Shown here one piece after another: positions 22,610 through 34,100 of a DNA stretch of 45,184 nucleotides. The notes beneath the pieces are model-generated. The model worked only from the letters and a program-made list of their open reading frames with translations. It made no database searches and was not told the origin of the DNA. Both the position numbers and the translations under genes were made by a program. The DNA comes from an uncultured Merdimonas sp. (GTDB lineage Bacteria > Bacillota > Clostridia > Lachnospirales > Lachnospiraceae), in the NCBI GenBank assembly GCA_944375725.1, contig CALWAZ010000093.1:1-45184 (forward strand). The letters are read 5' to 3'. Positions within the stretch are counted from its first letter, which is position 1, and every line of letters starts with the position of its first letter.

Positions 22610-23473
22610 ATGAAATTCACAAAGATGCACGGCATCGGGAATGATTACGTCTATATGGACTGTACCAAGGAGAAACTGGAAAATCCGGAAGAGCTGGCCC
22701 GTCTTGTCAGCGACCGGCATAAGGGCATCGGCGCCGACGGACTGATTCTGATCCAGTCCTCGGAGGAGGCGGATTTTGAGATGGCCATGTACAACGCGGA
22801 TGGTTCCTATGGAAAAATGTGCGGAAACGGAATCCGCTGTGTGGCCAAGTATGTCTATGACAACGGGCTTACCGACAAGACAGAGCTTAAGATCGTGTCC
22901 GGCGGGGCTGTGAAATATCTGAAGCTTCTTGTTAAAAACGGAAAGGTGGAAAAGGTCCGGGTCAATATGGGCGAACCGGTGCTTGAGCCGGAGAAGATTC
23001 CCGTGATCGGCAGAGGGGAAGCCCTGGTGGGTGAGACGGTGGTCGTGGATAACCAGGTTTATGAGATGACCTGCGTGTCCATGGGAAATCCCCACGCGGT
23101 GGTGTTCCTGGATGATGTGGAGCACCTGAAGCTGGAAGAGCTGGGACCGAAATTTGAAAACCATGAGCGGTTTCCGGACCGGGTAAATACGGAGTTTGTC
23201 CGTAGAATAGACCGGAAAAATCTTCAGATGCGTGTCTGGGAGCGTGGCTCGGGCGAAACGATGGCCTGCGGCACAGGAGCCTGCGCCACTGCGGTGGCGG
23301 CTGTGCTGAACGGGCTTGCCGAGCGTGACGTGACCGTGCATCTGCTGGGCGGTTCTCTGGAAATCAGCTGGGATGAGAAGGATAACTGTGTCTATATGAC
23401 AGGCCCGGCGGCCACAGTCTTTACAGGAGAATTCGATCTGGAAGAGCTGCGCACGAGCGTAAACCAGAGATAA
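22610..23473 (+). CDS. dapF: Diaminopimelate epimerase
   Basis: Interconverts LL- and meso-diaminopimelate, the last step before lysine and a peptidoglycan building block. The 287 residues include the two catalytic cysteines, C71 in MCGNGIRC and C220 in MACGTGACA, and the N-terminal FTKMHGIGNDYVY motif. The ATG at 22610 follows GGGAGA; an earlier in-frame ATG (22562) has no ribosome site. The gene is 66 bases after the ANTAR gene and 51 bases before dapL, so a dapF-dapL operon, perhaps joined to glnA, is likely. Confidence 0.97.
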   Translation: MKFTKMHGIGNDYVYMDCTKEKLENPEELARLVSDRHKGIGADGLILIQSSEEADFEMAMYNADGSYGKMCGNGIRCVAKYVYDNGLTDKTELKIVSGGAVKYLKLLVKNGKVEKVRVNMGEPVLEPEKIPVIGRGEALVGETVVVDNQVYEMTCVSMGNPHAVVFLDDVEHLKLEELGPKFENHERFPDRVNTEFVRRIDRKNLQMRVWERGSGETMACGTGACATAVAAVLNGLAERDVTVHLLGGSLEISWDEKDNCVYMTGPAATVFTGEFDLEELRTSVNQR

Positions 23474-23524
23474 AGAAATAAAAAGAATATTCAGAAGGCC
23501 GGACCGGCCTGGAGAGGAGTAAAA

Positions 23525-24739
23525 ATGTACAGGATCAATGAAAATTATCTGAAGCTTCCGGGAAGCTATCTGTTTTCCACTATCGGAAAGAAGGTGGCGG
23601 CTTATTCCGAGGCGCATCCGGAGAAGCAGATTATCCGTCTGGGGATCGGCGATGTGACACAGCCGCTGGCTCCGGCGATTATTGACGCCCTTCACAAGGC
23701 AGTGGATGAGATGGGACATGCGGAGACCTTTCACGGCTACGCGCCGGATCTGGGTTATGAGTTTTTAAGAGACGCCATCGCGAAAAATGATTATCAGGAT
23801 CGGGGAGCGGATATTTCAGCGGATGAGATCTTCGTAAGCGATGGAGCCAAGTGCGACGCAGGAAACATTCAGGAGATTTTCAGTGTGGATAACCGGATAG
23901 CGGTCTGCGATCCGGTGTATCCGGTATATGTGGACACCAATGTGATGGCCGGACGGACCGGAACTTATGATCCGAAGACGGAGACCTGGAGCGATGTGGT
24001 GTATATGCCCTGCACAGAGGCAAACGGATTCGCTCCGGAGCTTCCGAAAAAGCAGGTAGACCTGATTTATCTGTGTTTCCCCAACAATCCCACCGGTTCC
24101 ACTATTACAAAGGCGCAGCTTCAGGAGTGGGTGGATTATGCCAATAAGAACGGCGCGGTTATCATTTATGACGCGGCGTATGAAGCCTATATTTCCGAGG
24201 CGGATGTGCCTCATACGATTTATGAGTGCGAGGGAGCCAGAACCTGTGCCATCGAGCTGAAGAGCTTCTCCAAGAACGCAGGCTTTACCGGCGTGCGTCT
24301 TGGCTATACGGTGATTCCCAAGGATCTCAAATGCGGGGATGTGGCCCTGCATTCTCTCTGGGCCAGAAGGCATGGAACCAAATACAACGGAGCTCCTTAT
24401 ATTGTGCAGCGGGCAGGAGAGGCTGTCTATTCTCCGGAAGGCAAGGCACAGCTGAAGGAGCAGGTGGCCTATTACATGAATAACGCGAAGACGATTCTGG
24501 AGGGCTTACGGGAAGCGGGCTATACGGCCTTCGGAGGCGTCAACGCTCCTTATATCTGGCTGAAGACCCCGGATAAGATGAATTCCTGGGAGTTCTTTGA
24601 CTATCTGCTGGAAAACGCCGGCGTGGTGGGAACCCCCGGTTCCGGCTTTGGACCCAGCGGAGAGGGCTATTTCCGTCTGACAGCCTTTGGCTCCCATGAG
24701 AATTCTGTGGCTGCTCTGGAGCGGATTAAAAAACTGTAA
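23525..24739 (+). CDS. dapL: LL-diaminopimelate aminotransferase
   Basis: A PLP enzyme that converts tetrahydrodipicolinate and glutamate to LL-diaminopimelate in one step, bypassing acylated intermediates. It has 404 residues with [22 protein letters not shown] and the PLP lysine K250 in KSFSKNAGF, all typical of DapL. Together with DapF it gives meso-diaminopimelate from tetrahydrodipicolinate, using glutamate, which links it to the neighbouring glnA. GGAGAGGAG precedes the ATG. A strong terminator follows 40 bases after the stop. Confidence 0.96.
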   Translation: MYRINENYLKLPGSYLFSTIGKKVAAYSEAHPEKQIIRLGIGDVTQPLAPAIIDALHKAVDEMGHAETFHGYAPDLGYEFLRDAIAKNDYQDRGADISADEIFVSDGAKCDAGNIQEIFSVDNRIAVCDPVYPVYVDTNVMAGRTGTYDPKTETWSDVVYMPCTEANGFAPELPKKQVDLIYLCFPNNPTGSTITKAQLQEWVDYANKNGAVIIYDAAYEAYISEADVPHTIYECEGARTCAIELKSFSKNAGFTGVRLGYTVIPKDLKCGDVALHSLWARRHGTKYNGAPYIVQRAGEAVYSPEGKAQLKEQVAYYMNNAKTILEGLREAGYTAFGGVNAPYIWLKTPDKMNSWEFFDYLLENAGVVGTPGSGFGPSGEGYFRLTAFGSHENSVAALERIKKL

Positions 24740-24779
24740 CGGGGCCGTTACGCTGCTGGCTGGGGCCAGAGGAAAAAGC

Positions 24780-24836
24780 AGAATCTTCCGCCGGTTCTCC
24801 GGATATATCCGGGGATCGGCGGAAGATTCTTTTTTT
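24780..24836 (+). terminator. Terminator after dapL
   Basis: A 14-bp stem (24780-24793 with 24817-24830), with an inner CCGG/CCGG pairing in the loop, is followed by seven T's (24830-24836). Confidence 0.93.
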
Positions 24837-24842
24837 AGGCTC

Positions 24843-24871
24843 TTGACTTATTTTCCAGCATCTGGTATTCT
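24843..24871 (+). promoter_or_regulatory. Promoter and leader of the giant surface protein
   Basis: TTGACT (24843-24848), a 17-bp spacer and TATTCT (24866-24871). The leader of about 235 bases contains a palindrome GAGGAGAGTCTCCTC (24903-24917) and a GTAT/ATAC plus CTCC/GGAG hairpin with a GGAA tetraloop (25052-25073), 40 bases before the start codon. I do not recognise a riboswitch in it. Confidence 0.6.
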
Positions 24872-25113
24872 TCAGTTATCAGACAGATCTGTCAATTTCA
24901 CGGAGGAGAGTCTCCTCAGAAATTCCAAACCAAGAATTTTAAGAGAAAAATACAGAAAACGGCGTAAAGCGGGGTGACAGCCGGGAAAAAGAACGTCTGC
25001 GGAAGAGGAAGATCTGCAGAGCAGTCTGCGGGTAAAGGTTTCGTCAAAATTGTATGCTCCGGAAGGAGAATACAGAAATTTGGAGGGAAGCGGATCCCTC
25101 AGAAAGGACGTAT

Positions 25114-28100
25114 ATGAAGAAAAGAAGAAAGGCCGGCATACGGCTGGCGGCGGCATTGCTTGCGCTCGTGCTGAGCATACCGGCGTCTCTGCCCGGCTCT
25201 GTGTCTGCGGCGGAACAGCCTCAGACGGTTTATGAGCAGGAGGCAGAGCAGCCGGATGTCCTGCAGGAGATTCCGGAGGAAGAAGCTGCCTTTGCGGGAA
25301 CTGTGGAAGAGGAAGAGCATACGGAGAGTTCCGCGGAACCGGATTCGGCTGCGGAAGAGGAGCTGGAAATCTCTGTCACGGTGTCCGGGCAGGGAGAGGC
25401 TGTGAGGATTTCCTTTGATCAGGAGACTTACCGCCCCGGGGATACTGTGACGGCTGTTCTGACGCCGGATCCGGGATACGGCCTGGATCCAGAAGGAATC
25501 TCTGTGACAGAGGAGGATGGAACGGTTCTGGAATATCAGCTGGACGGTCCGGGCGGGGACGGTTCTGCCACGCTGAGTTTTCAGGCGGGAAGCCAGAGGA
25601 TACTGGTGGCAGCGGAGGCTGTGCCCCGTCCCCGCTATCAGCTGACAGTTACGGAGGAAGCCCTGGAAGAAGGCGCTTCTGTTTTTGATGTGTCTGTGGA
25701 GCCGGATGAGCTTTATGAGGGCGCGGAGGTTCGGATATCGGCCGGCTATACAGGAGATCAGATCTGGACAGCTACGGTGACGTATGGGGAAGAAAATCAG
25801 GATCTGGAGTTTTCCCTGTCAGCCTCGGGAATCGCCTTTGAGATGCCGGCGGCTGATGTAGAAGTGGTACTGTCAGAGCGGGAAGATCAGAACCTGGGAG
25901 ACCTGTCGGCGGAAGACAGCAGTATTGCCGGAGACTGGCAGGGGAGTACTTCTTCCACTCAAAAGGAGTATGAACCGGATGTGGAGCTTTCCAAGTCGGC
26001 CCGCTGGACAGATATTGAGGACGGATATGCGGAGCTGACGATTGCAGAAAAAGACACGTCAGATTATGCCAATATTCCGGTGGATTACATTATCATTCTT
26101 GACCGGACCCGGACCATGTCATTAAATGGAAGCACCTGGGAGCAGGGAGCGGAGGAGGGCGTCATCAATGAAAATTCCCCCTGCATCAATCCCAGCCATT
26201 ATTACAGCAAGGACGGCACGGATTTCAATCTGGTGGATTATTATACGGGATATACCCGTTCCGGAGGGACCTGGGTGGACAACCTGCCAGGCGGGGCCGG
26301 CAGCTGGACGAAGCGGCATTATGACGCTTCCGGGCGGCAGATTGCCGTCAGCTATGGGAATGGCTGCCAGGATCGTCTTACCATGGCGAAGCAGGCGATC
26401 TACGAGCTGCTGGATCAGATTGCGGAGGATAATGCGGATGTGCCTGCCGGAAAGATCAAATCCCGGGTGGCTTTCTGGAGCTTCGCGGATGGGACCTATT
26501 ACGGCGGTTATGACCCGTACCGGGAAAGAGGATTATACAATTATACTCCGTGGACAGAGAACTATGACGCAGTCAAAAACGCGGTAAACGGTGTCAAAAC
26601 ATATTCCGGCACTTATTACTATGAGTCTCTGAGAGAAGTCTGCGATATGATCACGGAGCGTAACCAGACAGATCAGAGCCGGGCAGGCATTTATACGAAG
26701 GTGATCTTTATTTCCGACGGCATCTGCGGGGACAATCCGGCAGGAAACGGCCATGACAGAAACCAGGTGCGCAGCCTGGCAGAACAGATTAAGGGAATGC
26801 CCAATACGGATCTGTTTACGCTGGCCATCGGCATGCCGTCCGGCTCAGAGGGCGCGGAGCTTCTGGCAGAGCTGGCGACTCAGCGGTCCGACGGAGTCTA
26901 TACGGCAAACTTCTGGCAGGATCTTTCCTTCTCAGGAGGGACCGGTTCTGCTTTCGCGCGGACCCTGTTCAGCATTCATGAGAAGGCAGGAGAGATTAAA
27001 GCCGCGGATAAGGTGCTGTCCGATCAGATTGAGACAAAATACTGGGAGCCGGTGGAAGTGGTCAGCGCAGACGGGGGAACAGCGTCTGTATCACTGGACA
27101 AAAATACCGGAAAACTGACCTGGAATGTGCCGGAGGGAGCGGGCAGGACATACCGCTGTACGATCCGGCTGAAGCTGAAGGACGAGTACCGGTATCTTTT
27201 ATCAGATACCTCTTATCCCACGAACCGGGATCAGGATGGAGCGGCGGCGGACCCCACAAAGGCCGGCGCGGTGATGAGCTATACCATTGAGGGAGGAATT
27301 TACAACCGGGAGACAAGGAAAACCGGTGTGGTGACGCCGAAACTCAAATATGGAACCGTGGAGTTTACCGGAAAGAAAAACTGGACGGTGGATGGCTCCC
27401 GGACGGACAGCGTGACGGCTCGGCTGATGCGTACTCTGCCATCCCAGACCGCGGCGGTGCAGGTAAATAACGCGGTGACCAATGCCAGCCGGAACTGGGC
27501 ATATGCCTTTGACGCGCGGGTGATGCCGGATGGCAGCGAAAAGCCCCTGATCAAATATGATGAAAATGGCCGGCTGGTACAGTATGAGGTGACAGAAACC
27601 ATACCGGAGTATTACACCAAACTGGACAATATAGTCACTGCCGGAAAAGCTGGCAAAGACGGCGGCAGCGTGACGGACAGCCAGCTCTATAACGAGCCAT
27701 TCAAGGTAAAGGCACAGCTTGAGAAGGTAGATGAGGAAACCGGGAATCCTTTAAGCGGAGCAGTCTTTACCGTCTATGCCTGGAGCGAGAGAATTGGCGG
27801 CTATGTGCCTTACCGCGGGACGACAGACTCTTCCTCGAAGCCTTATGAGACAGGAACCATGACCGGAGCTTCCTCGGGAATGGAACTGGCTGAGACGGAA
27901 AAAGGAGTCTATCTCTCGCCTTCCTGGCTCTACTATTCACCGGATAATCAGGGAAAATTCAGGATTATCGAGTCTTCTGCTCCGGAAGGATACTTTGGAG
28001 ACTGGAAAGACGATGTCTCAGTGACAGAGGATTCTGCGGAAGCAGACAAGAAGGTCTATGATTTTGTGATTTCTCCAGATGCCTCACAAAACCAGTCCAC

Positions 28101-31100
28101 GATTACCATTACGAACAATCAGTCCGGAACCTTTGGCGATCAGCGGGTGCTTGGGAAAATCACATTTACAAAGAATGATCTGGAAGCACAGGATGCCATA
28201 CCCCAGGGCGGCGCTTCCCTTGCGGGAGCGGAGTACGGACTTTATGCCGCCGAGGATATTGCGCATCAGGATCAGAGCGGTACAGTGCTGTTCCAGAAAG
28301 GCGAAGAGATTCCGGTGAGCTACGTGGGAGCGGAGAACGGCGTCCGCACCTACCGGTATGACGAGGATGGAACGGCAGAAATGACAACGGGCTCCGGATA
28401 CACCATCATCATTGAAAACCTGGAGCTTGGGAGCTATTACCTGAAGGAAGAGGAAGCCGGCGAAGGGTATCTGGCGGATCCGTCAGAGTATCATTTCCAG
28501 CTGGAATGGCAGGGAGAGAAGGTTCCGGTGGTGGAAATCTCCGATTACCAGGTCTATGAGCAGGTAAAGAAGCAGGCCCTGTCCTTCTACAAGGTGACAG
28601 GAACAGACAACACAGACCGGCTGGACCCCATGGAGGGCGCAAAGTTCTCCATCTATCTGGTCTCTGATCTGGCGGATAGAAAATATGTGGATGTGCCGGA
28701 TGAGGAGCTTCCCCAGGCCATTATCGATGATTTCCGGGATCCCACGACGCTGGATTATTCTGCGTTCCGTCAGATTCGGCCTGCAATCGTTTATGACGAA
28801 GCAGACAGCGAAGATGTGAAAAACAGCAGGCTGGTGAAATATGTAGTCTATCAAGGAGGAACAGGTGATGGAGCCAGATATGACATTTCTGATTATACAG
28901 ATAATGAAAATGCGTATTTTGCGGCGGAGCTTGAGAGCGACGAGAAAGGAATCGTGACGACGCCCAGCCTGCCCTATGGCCGATACGTGGTGATTGAGAC
29001 GACCACGCCGGAGAATACAACGGCGACGCGTCCCTTTGTCATCAACGTGCAGGCAGATGATGAGGACGGCACGGTAGATGGCGACGGGCAGGGAACACTG
29101 CTGGACGACCTGGTGATTCTGATGGACCGCCCGGTCATGGCACTGGTCAAAATCGAGAAGGTGGACAGCCAGAGTAAGAAACCTGTGCTGAAGGAAGGCG
29201 CGTCCTATCTGATTCGTGACGTGGAAGGCGCCTGGTTCGACTACTATACGGCAGAGATGACCACAGCCCAGAAGAACGCTTATAAAGAGCAGTATGGCGA
29301 TCTGGTGGTCCAGTACAGCCAGGGCGTGTACCTGGGGACAGAAGAAAATCCTTATACCACGAAGCTGATTCAGTCGGAGACGGATGAAACAGGCAATGTA
29401 TATATTGAGACGCCCCAGGAGCTTCCGGCCGGAACCTATGAGCTGGAAGAATTATCCGCGCCGGAAGGCTATGTGCTGCAGGGCCATGAAGGAGTGATTG
29501 CAAAAGACACTTCTATTGAATCTGGAAACCAGACTTATTATGAGACGGAGGAAGAGGGAGCCTGGGCGAAAACACCCCAGGGTGTGACGCGTTTCATCGT
29601 GTCTTCCTCAGAAGCTGTTTACGACAGCAGCATCGGCGCTTATATTGTGACAGCCAGACAGCAGAACGATCCGGCCATTGGCAAGATTTCCATTTATGCG
29701 GAAGGAGAAAAGCTGGTCTCTGCCGCTCAGGAAGGCAGTACGATTCTTAGCCGTCTGGGTGATGCGCTCAGCCGTTTCTTTGGCTATGTAAAGGGCCTGA
29801 TTGGGCTGGATGTGCCAGATGAGCAGGGAATGACCGAGGCAGAACTGAGCGAGTATAAAGATTATGTATTTCACTATGAGATACAGCCGATTGCAGGCGC
29901 AGAGTTTGAAATCCGGGCCGCAGAGGATATCTACAGTCCGGAGGGCGGAGCGAACGCGGAGCTTCTGTACAGAGCCGGGGAACTTGTAGTGACGCTAACC
30001 ACAAATGCGGAAGGCAAGACCTGGACCGGACAGGAAGACTGGGAAGGGACCAATGTGGCCAAGGGTCTTCCTTTAGGAAAGTATACTGTAACTCAGACCA
30101 TAGCCGGAGAAGGCTTCGCGCTCTCTGAGGAAAACGCAGAACCCCGGGAAATCGAAATCTCCTATGCAGGCCAGGAGGTTCCGGTGATTTACCGTGATAC
30201 CTCTTATACCAATCCGCGCCAGAAGGTGCAGATTGCGATTGAAAAGCGTGATCAGGAGACAGAGGAAGCGCTGTCTGGCGCTGTATTCGGCCTGTATGCG
30301 GCAGAAGATATTCAGAATTACAGAGGAAAAACCGTGGTAAGGGCGGGAACGCTGATCGCGACATCGGAAACGACAGCAGATGAGAACGGAGAAGTAAGAA
30401 ACGCCGTCTTTGCTCCGGATTTACCGCTGGGACAGTATTATGTGAAGGAGCTGAAAGCCCCTTACGGCTATGCTTCCAGTGATACAAAGATTAATGTGGA
30501 TGCTTCTTACCGGGAAGACCAGAGGGAAGTGATTTCCCTGACAGGAACAGTCAAAAACGCGCCCATCCGGGTACAGGTAAAACTGATGGATTACTACACG
30601 GAAGTGGAGCTTGACGGGGCGCAGATGACAGTGCTGGACGAGGATGGAAATGCGTTTACCACTTTCCTGACGGTCCATGAGGGCAATCCGGTGCTCCGGG
30701 GTCTGGAAACCGGTAAGACCTATACGTTAAAAGAACTGGTAAGCCCGGAAGGGTATCACTATAATCTGTACATCCGGGAAGACTATGAGACTTCCAAAGA
30801 AGGCATTGAGCTTGAAAAGACTTATGCGGATGAGAGCGGGGCAGTTACCGATTCTGTGAAATTTACTGTCCTGGATGAGGATGAGCTGCAGATCGTAAGC
30901 GTGTTCAACAAACCTCTTCTTGGTGAACTGACGATAGAGAAGACAGGAGAGGAAGCTACAGGCACAACGAGCACGACAGACGAGAATGGAAATCTTTTGG
31001 AAACTCCGGTTTATGAGCTCAAGGGCCTGCCGGGCGCGGAGTATGTGCTGCGCGCAAAGGAGAATATTGAGTATCCGGATGGCTATACGGGGACGCTGTT

Positions 31101-34100
31101 TGAAGCAGGTTCGGTTGTGCTGGATGAATATGCAGCCATTCAGGATGCTCAGAACACACTTTTGAGAAACTATAAGCTGGAGATTGTGGATAACATCGGT
31201 GAACTGTCTGATGTCAGCGCATATCTCGGCGTAAAGTATGATACAGATGCTTCGGAGGAAGAGATGGAAGCTTTCTACGCAGAGCATGGCGCTGATGTGG
31301 AACGGCAGATTCCTTCCGCAGAAGAAATCGCGGATAATGAGACACGCTTTGAGGGGACTCCGGTAAGCTGGGTACTGCGGACCAATGAAGACGGCCTGGT
31401 AAGACTGAGCGGCCTCCCGCTGGGAGAGTATGAAGTGATTGAGGTGAAGGCTCCTGCAGGCTATTACCGGGATAAAACCGAGTGCGTTCAGGCTGTTACC
31501 GTGGCAGCGCCGGAGAACATGTCCGGGCGGCCGGAAGAACTGGTTTCTGTGGAAGTACAGTATGAAAACGCGAAGCAGGAGATAGAAACTCCGCCGGAGA
31601 CGCCGGACACACCGAAACCCACGGAAATCGTGTATCATCCGGATGTAACGATTACCAAACAGGCAGACAGGGATGTGTATGATCCGGGTGAAACCGTGAC
31701 GTACCATATCACGGTATCGAATACCGGAGATGTGGATCTGGAGAACCTGCGGGTGGATGACAGCCTGGCAGGAGGACAGATAGAGGTCATTGAGTATCTG
31801 GCAGTTGGAGAAACCTGTGCTTTTGACTATGAGTACATGATACCGGAGGACGCTGCGGCAGGCAGCCGGATTGACAATACCGTCCATGTGATTGGAACGC
31901 CGGTGATTCCGGATCCGGGAACGGATGAGTATGGCCAGCCGGTTGTAGTAGATCCTTCCTCTTATGTGGAGCCGGAGGATTCCGACCTGGAAAAGGTATT
32001 TGTGCGCGGCGCGGATATTATCGTAAAAAAGACAGCCGACAAGCGGATTTATGCGCCTGGTGATACGGCATTTTATACCATTGAAGTGTTGAATCCCAAT
32101 GCGCATGAGCTCAGGGACGTTCTGGTACGGGATTCTCTGGGAGGCAGCTTCAAGCTGACTGCTGCACAAGAGAAAACGGACGGAATCACGCTAAATGAGG
32201 ATGGCACGGTAAGCATTGCGGCTCTGCCGGGCGGCGGAAAGGTAAGCCTCAGATATGAATATCAGATTCCGGAGGATGCATCGGCAGGACAGATCGAGAA
32301 TCTTGTAATTGCTACAGGGGAAAGTACAGATCCGGAATATAAGAAGCCGGACATCAGCCTCACCAAAAAGGCAGAGAAATATGTATATCAGCCCGGTGAA
32401 ACGGTGAATTACACGCTGACTGTCACCAATACAGGTAATGTGGATCTGGACCATGTGACAGTGGAAGACAGCTTAAACGGCGGCATATGGGTGGACAGCC
32501 CTGATATCGGAGACCTGGCCATTGGTGAAAGCGTAACACTGGCTTATCAGTATACGATTCCGGAAGACGCGGCGGAAGGAGAAAAGATCAAGAACGTGGC
32601 TGTGGCCATAGGAACTATGGTTCCGGAACCGGAAGATTCGGAGCACCCGGGAGAACCGGAACAGCCGGAAGAAGTAAAAGACACAGATGAGGAAGAGGTG
32701 ACTGTAGAAAACAGCAGCGCTCCGGCCATTGACATCGTAAAATCTGTAGACAGGAAAGTGCTGAAGCCGGGTGAGACAGCGGTCTATACTCTGATTGTTA
32801 CGAATACCGGGAACACAGATCTGGAAGATGTGGCTGTAACCGACAGCAATATGGATTTGGGAGCAGAAGGCAGCATCGGCGCTCTGGCGATAGGTGAAAG
32901 CAGAACCGTCACCTATACCTTCACAGTCCCGGAAGAAACAGAAAACGGCACAGTTCTTCCGAACACAGCCTCTGTCACAGGAACGGAGAAACTGCCGGAG
33001 GACAGCACGGAAGAGCCCAGGACTGTGGAAGATACCGATGAGGAAGAAATCAGGGTAGAAACCGATCAGCCGGTGGAAGACGAGGATGAAGAGATTATCC
33101 TGGTTCGGAATCCAAAGATCAGTATTACCAAGAAGGCGGAGAAACAGGTTTATAAGCCGGGAGAAACCGCAGTCTACACTATCGTTGTTACTAATACGGG
33201 GGACTGCGCTCTTACGGATGTATCCGTAAAAGAAGAGATTCTGACAGAGGGAATTTTTACAGACAGTACGAAGGGAACCTTTGAAGGAACCCTGGCAGAG
33301 ATTGGTTCTCTGTCCGTGAGAGAAAGCGTTTCCCTGACCTTCGAGTATCAGATTCCGGAAGAGGCAGAGAATGGCACAGCCATTTACAATATCGTAACCA
33401 CAAAAGGAACCACAGAACCTGTGCTTGCTCCGATGGTTCCGGAATTCCCGGATGGGACGCCGAATTACCTGTCGGAGAAGACCGTATCAGACAGTGATGA
33501 CGAAGTAGTTTACGTGGAAACAGTGCCTGCAGGCATGGCAGTCACAAAATACAGCGTGGATGAAGGCGTACGGACAGAACAGGCAGGGGCTGAGTTTACC
33601 CTGTATGCGGCAAAAGATGTGAAGAATCTGCATGGAGCCGTGATTTATACTGCGGGTCAGGAGATTGAGACAGCCATATCCGGAGAAGACGGCATCGCGC
33701 GTTTTATCACGGATGTGCCGGTCGGAGTCTACCGGATTACTGAGACAAAAGCTCCGGCAGGCCATTACAGCAGCGGAAAGGAGATCATATTTGAGGTAAA
33801 CAAGGCGCAGCATAATGACAACATCCACTACCTGTCCTTCCATGATTACATGGAAAATGCCGTGACGGCAGTCCATGTGAAGCTGGTGGATGACATGACC
33901 GGAAATGAGCTGGCGGGAGCTTCCCTGCAGGTGACGGATCCGTCAGGAAATCCGGTGGAGGCCTGGATCACAGAGACCAGTGACGGTTACATCATTAAAA
34001 GATTGAATCCGGATACGCAGTATACGATTACGGAGACAATGCCCAGAGACGGTTATCTTGTGGAGTTTACAGGGGCGTCCATGATCTCTGAGAATGGTAT

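Noticed and set aside
24872-25113. Cyclic-di-GMP riboswitch before the giant adhesin gene
   Set aside because: I looked for the GEMM-I core because adhesins are frequent targets. The pieces GCGTAAAGC and GCCGG are not in the right arrangement.
30727-32169. 480-codon frame on the minus strand inside the giant surface protein gene
   Set aside because: Antisense shadow of repetitive, stop-poor coding sequence; no promoter or ribosome site.
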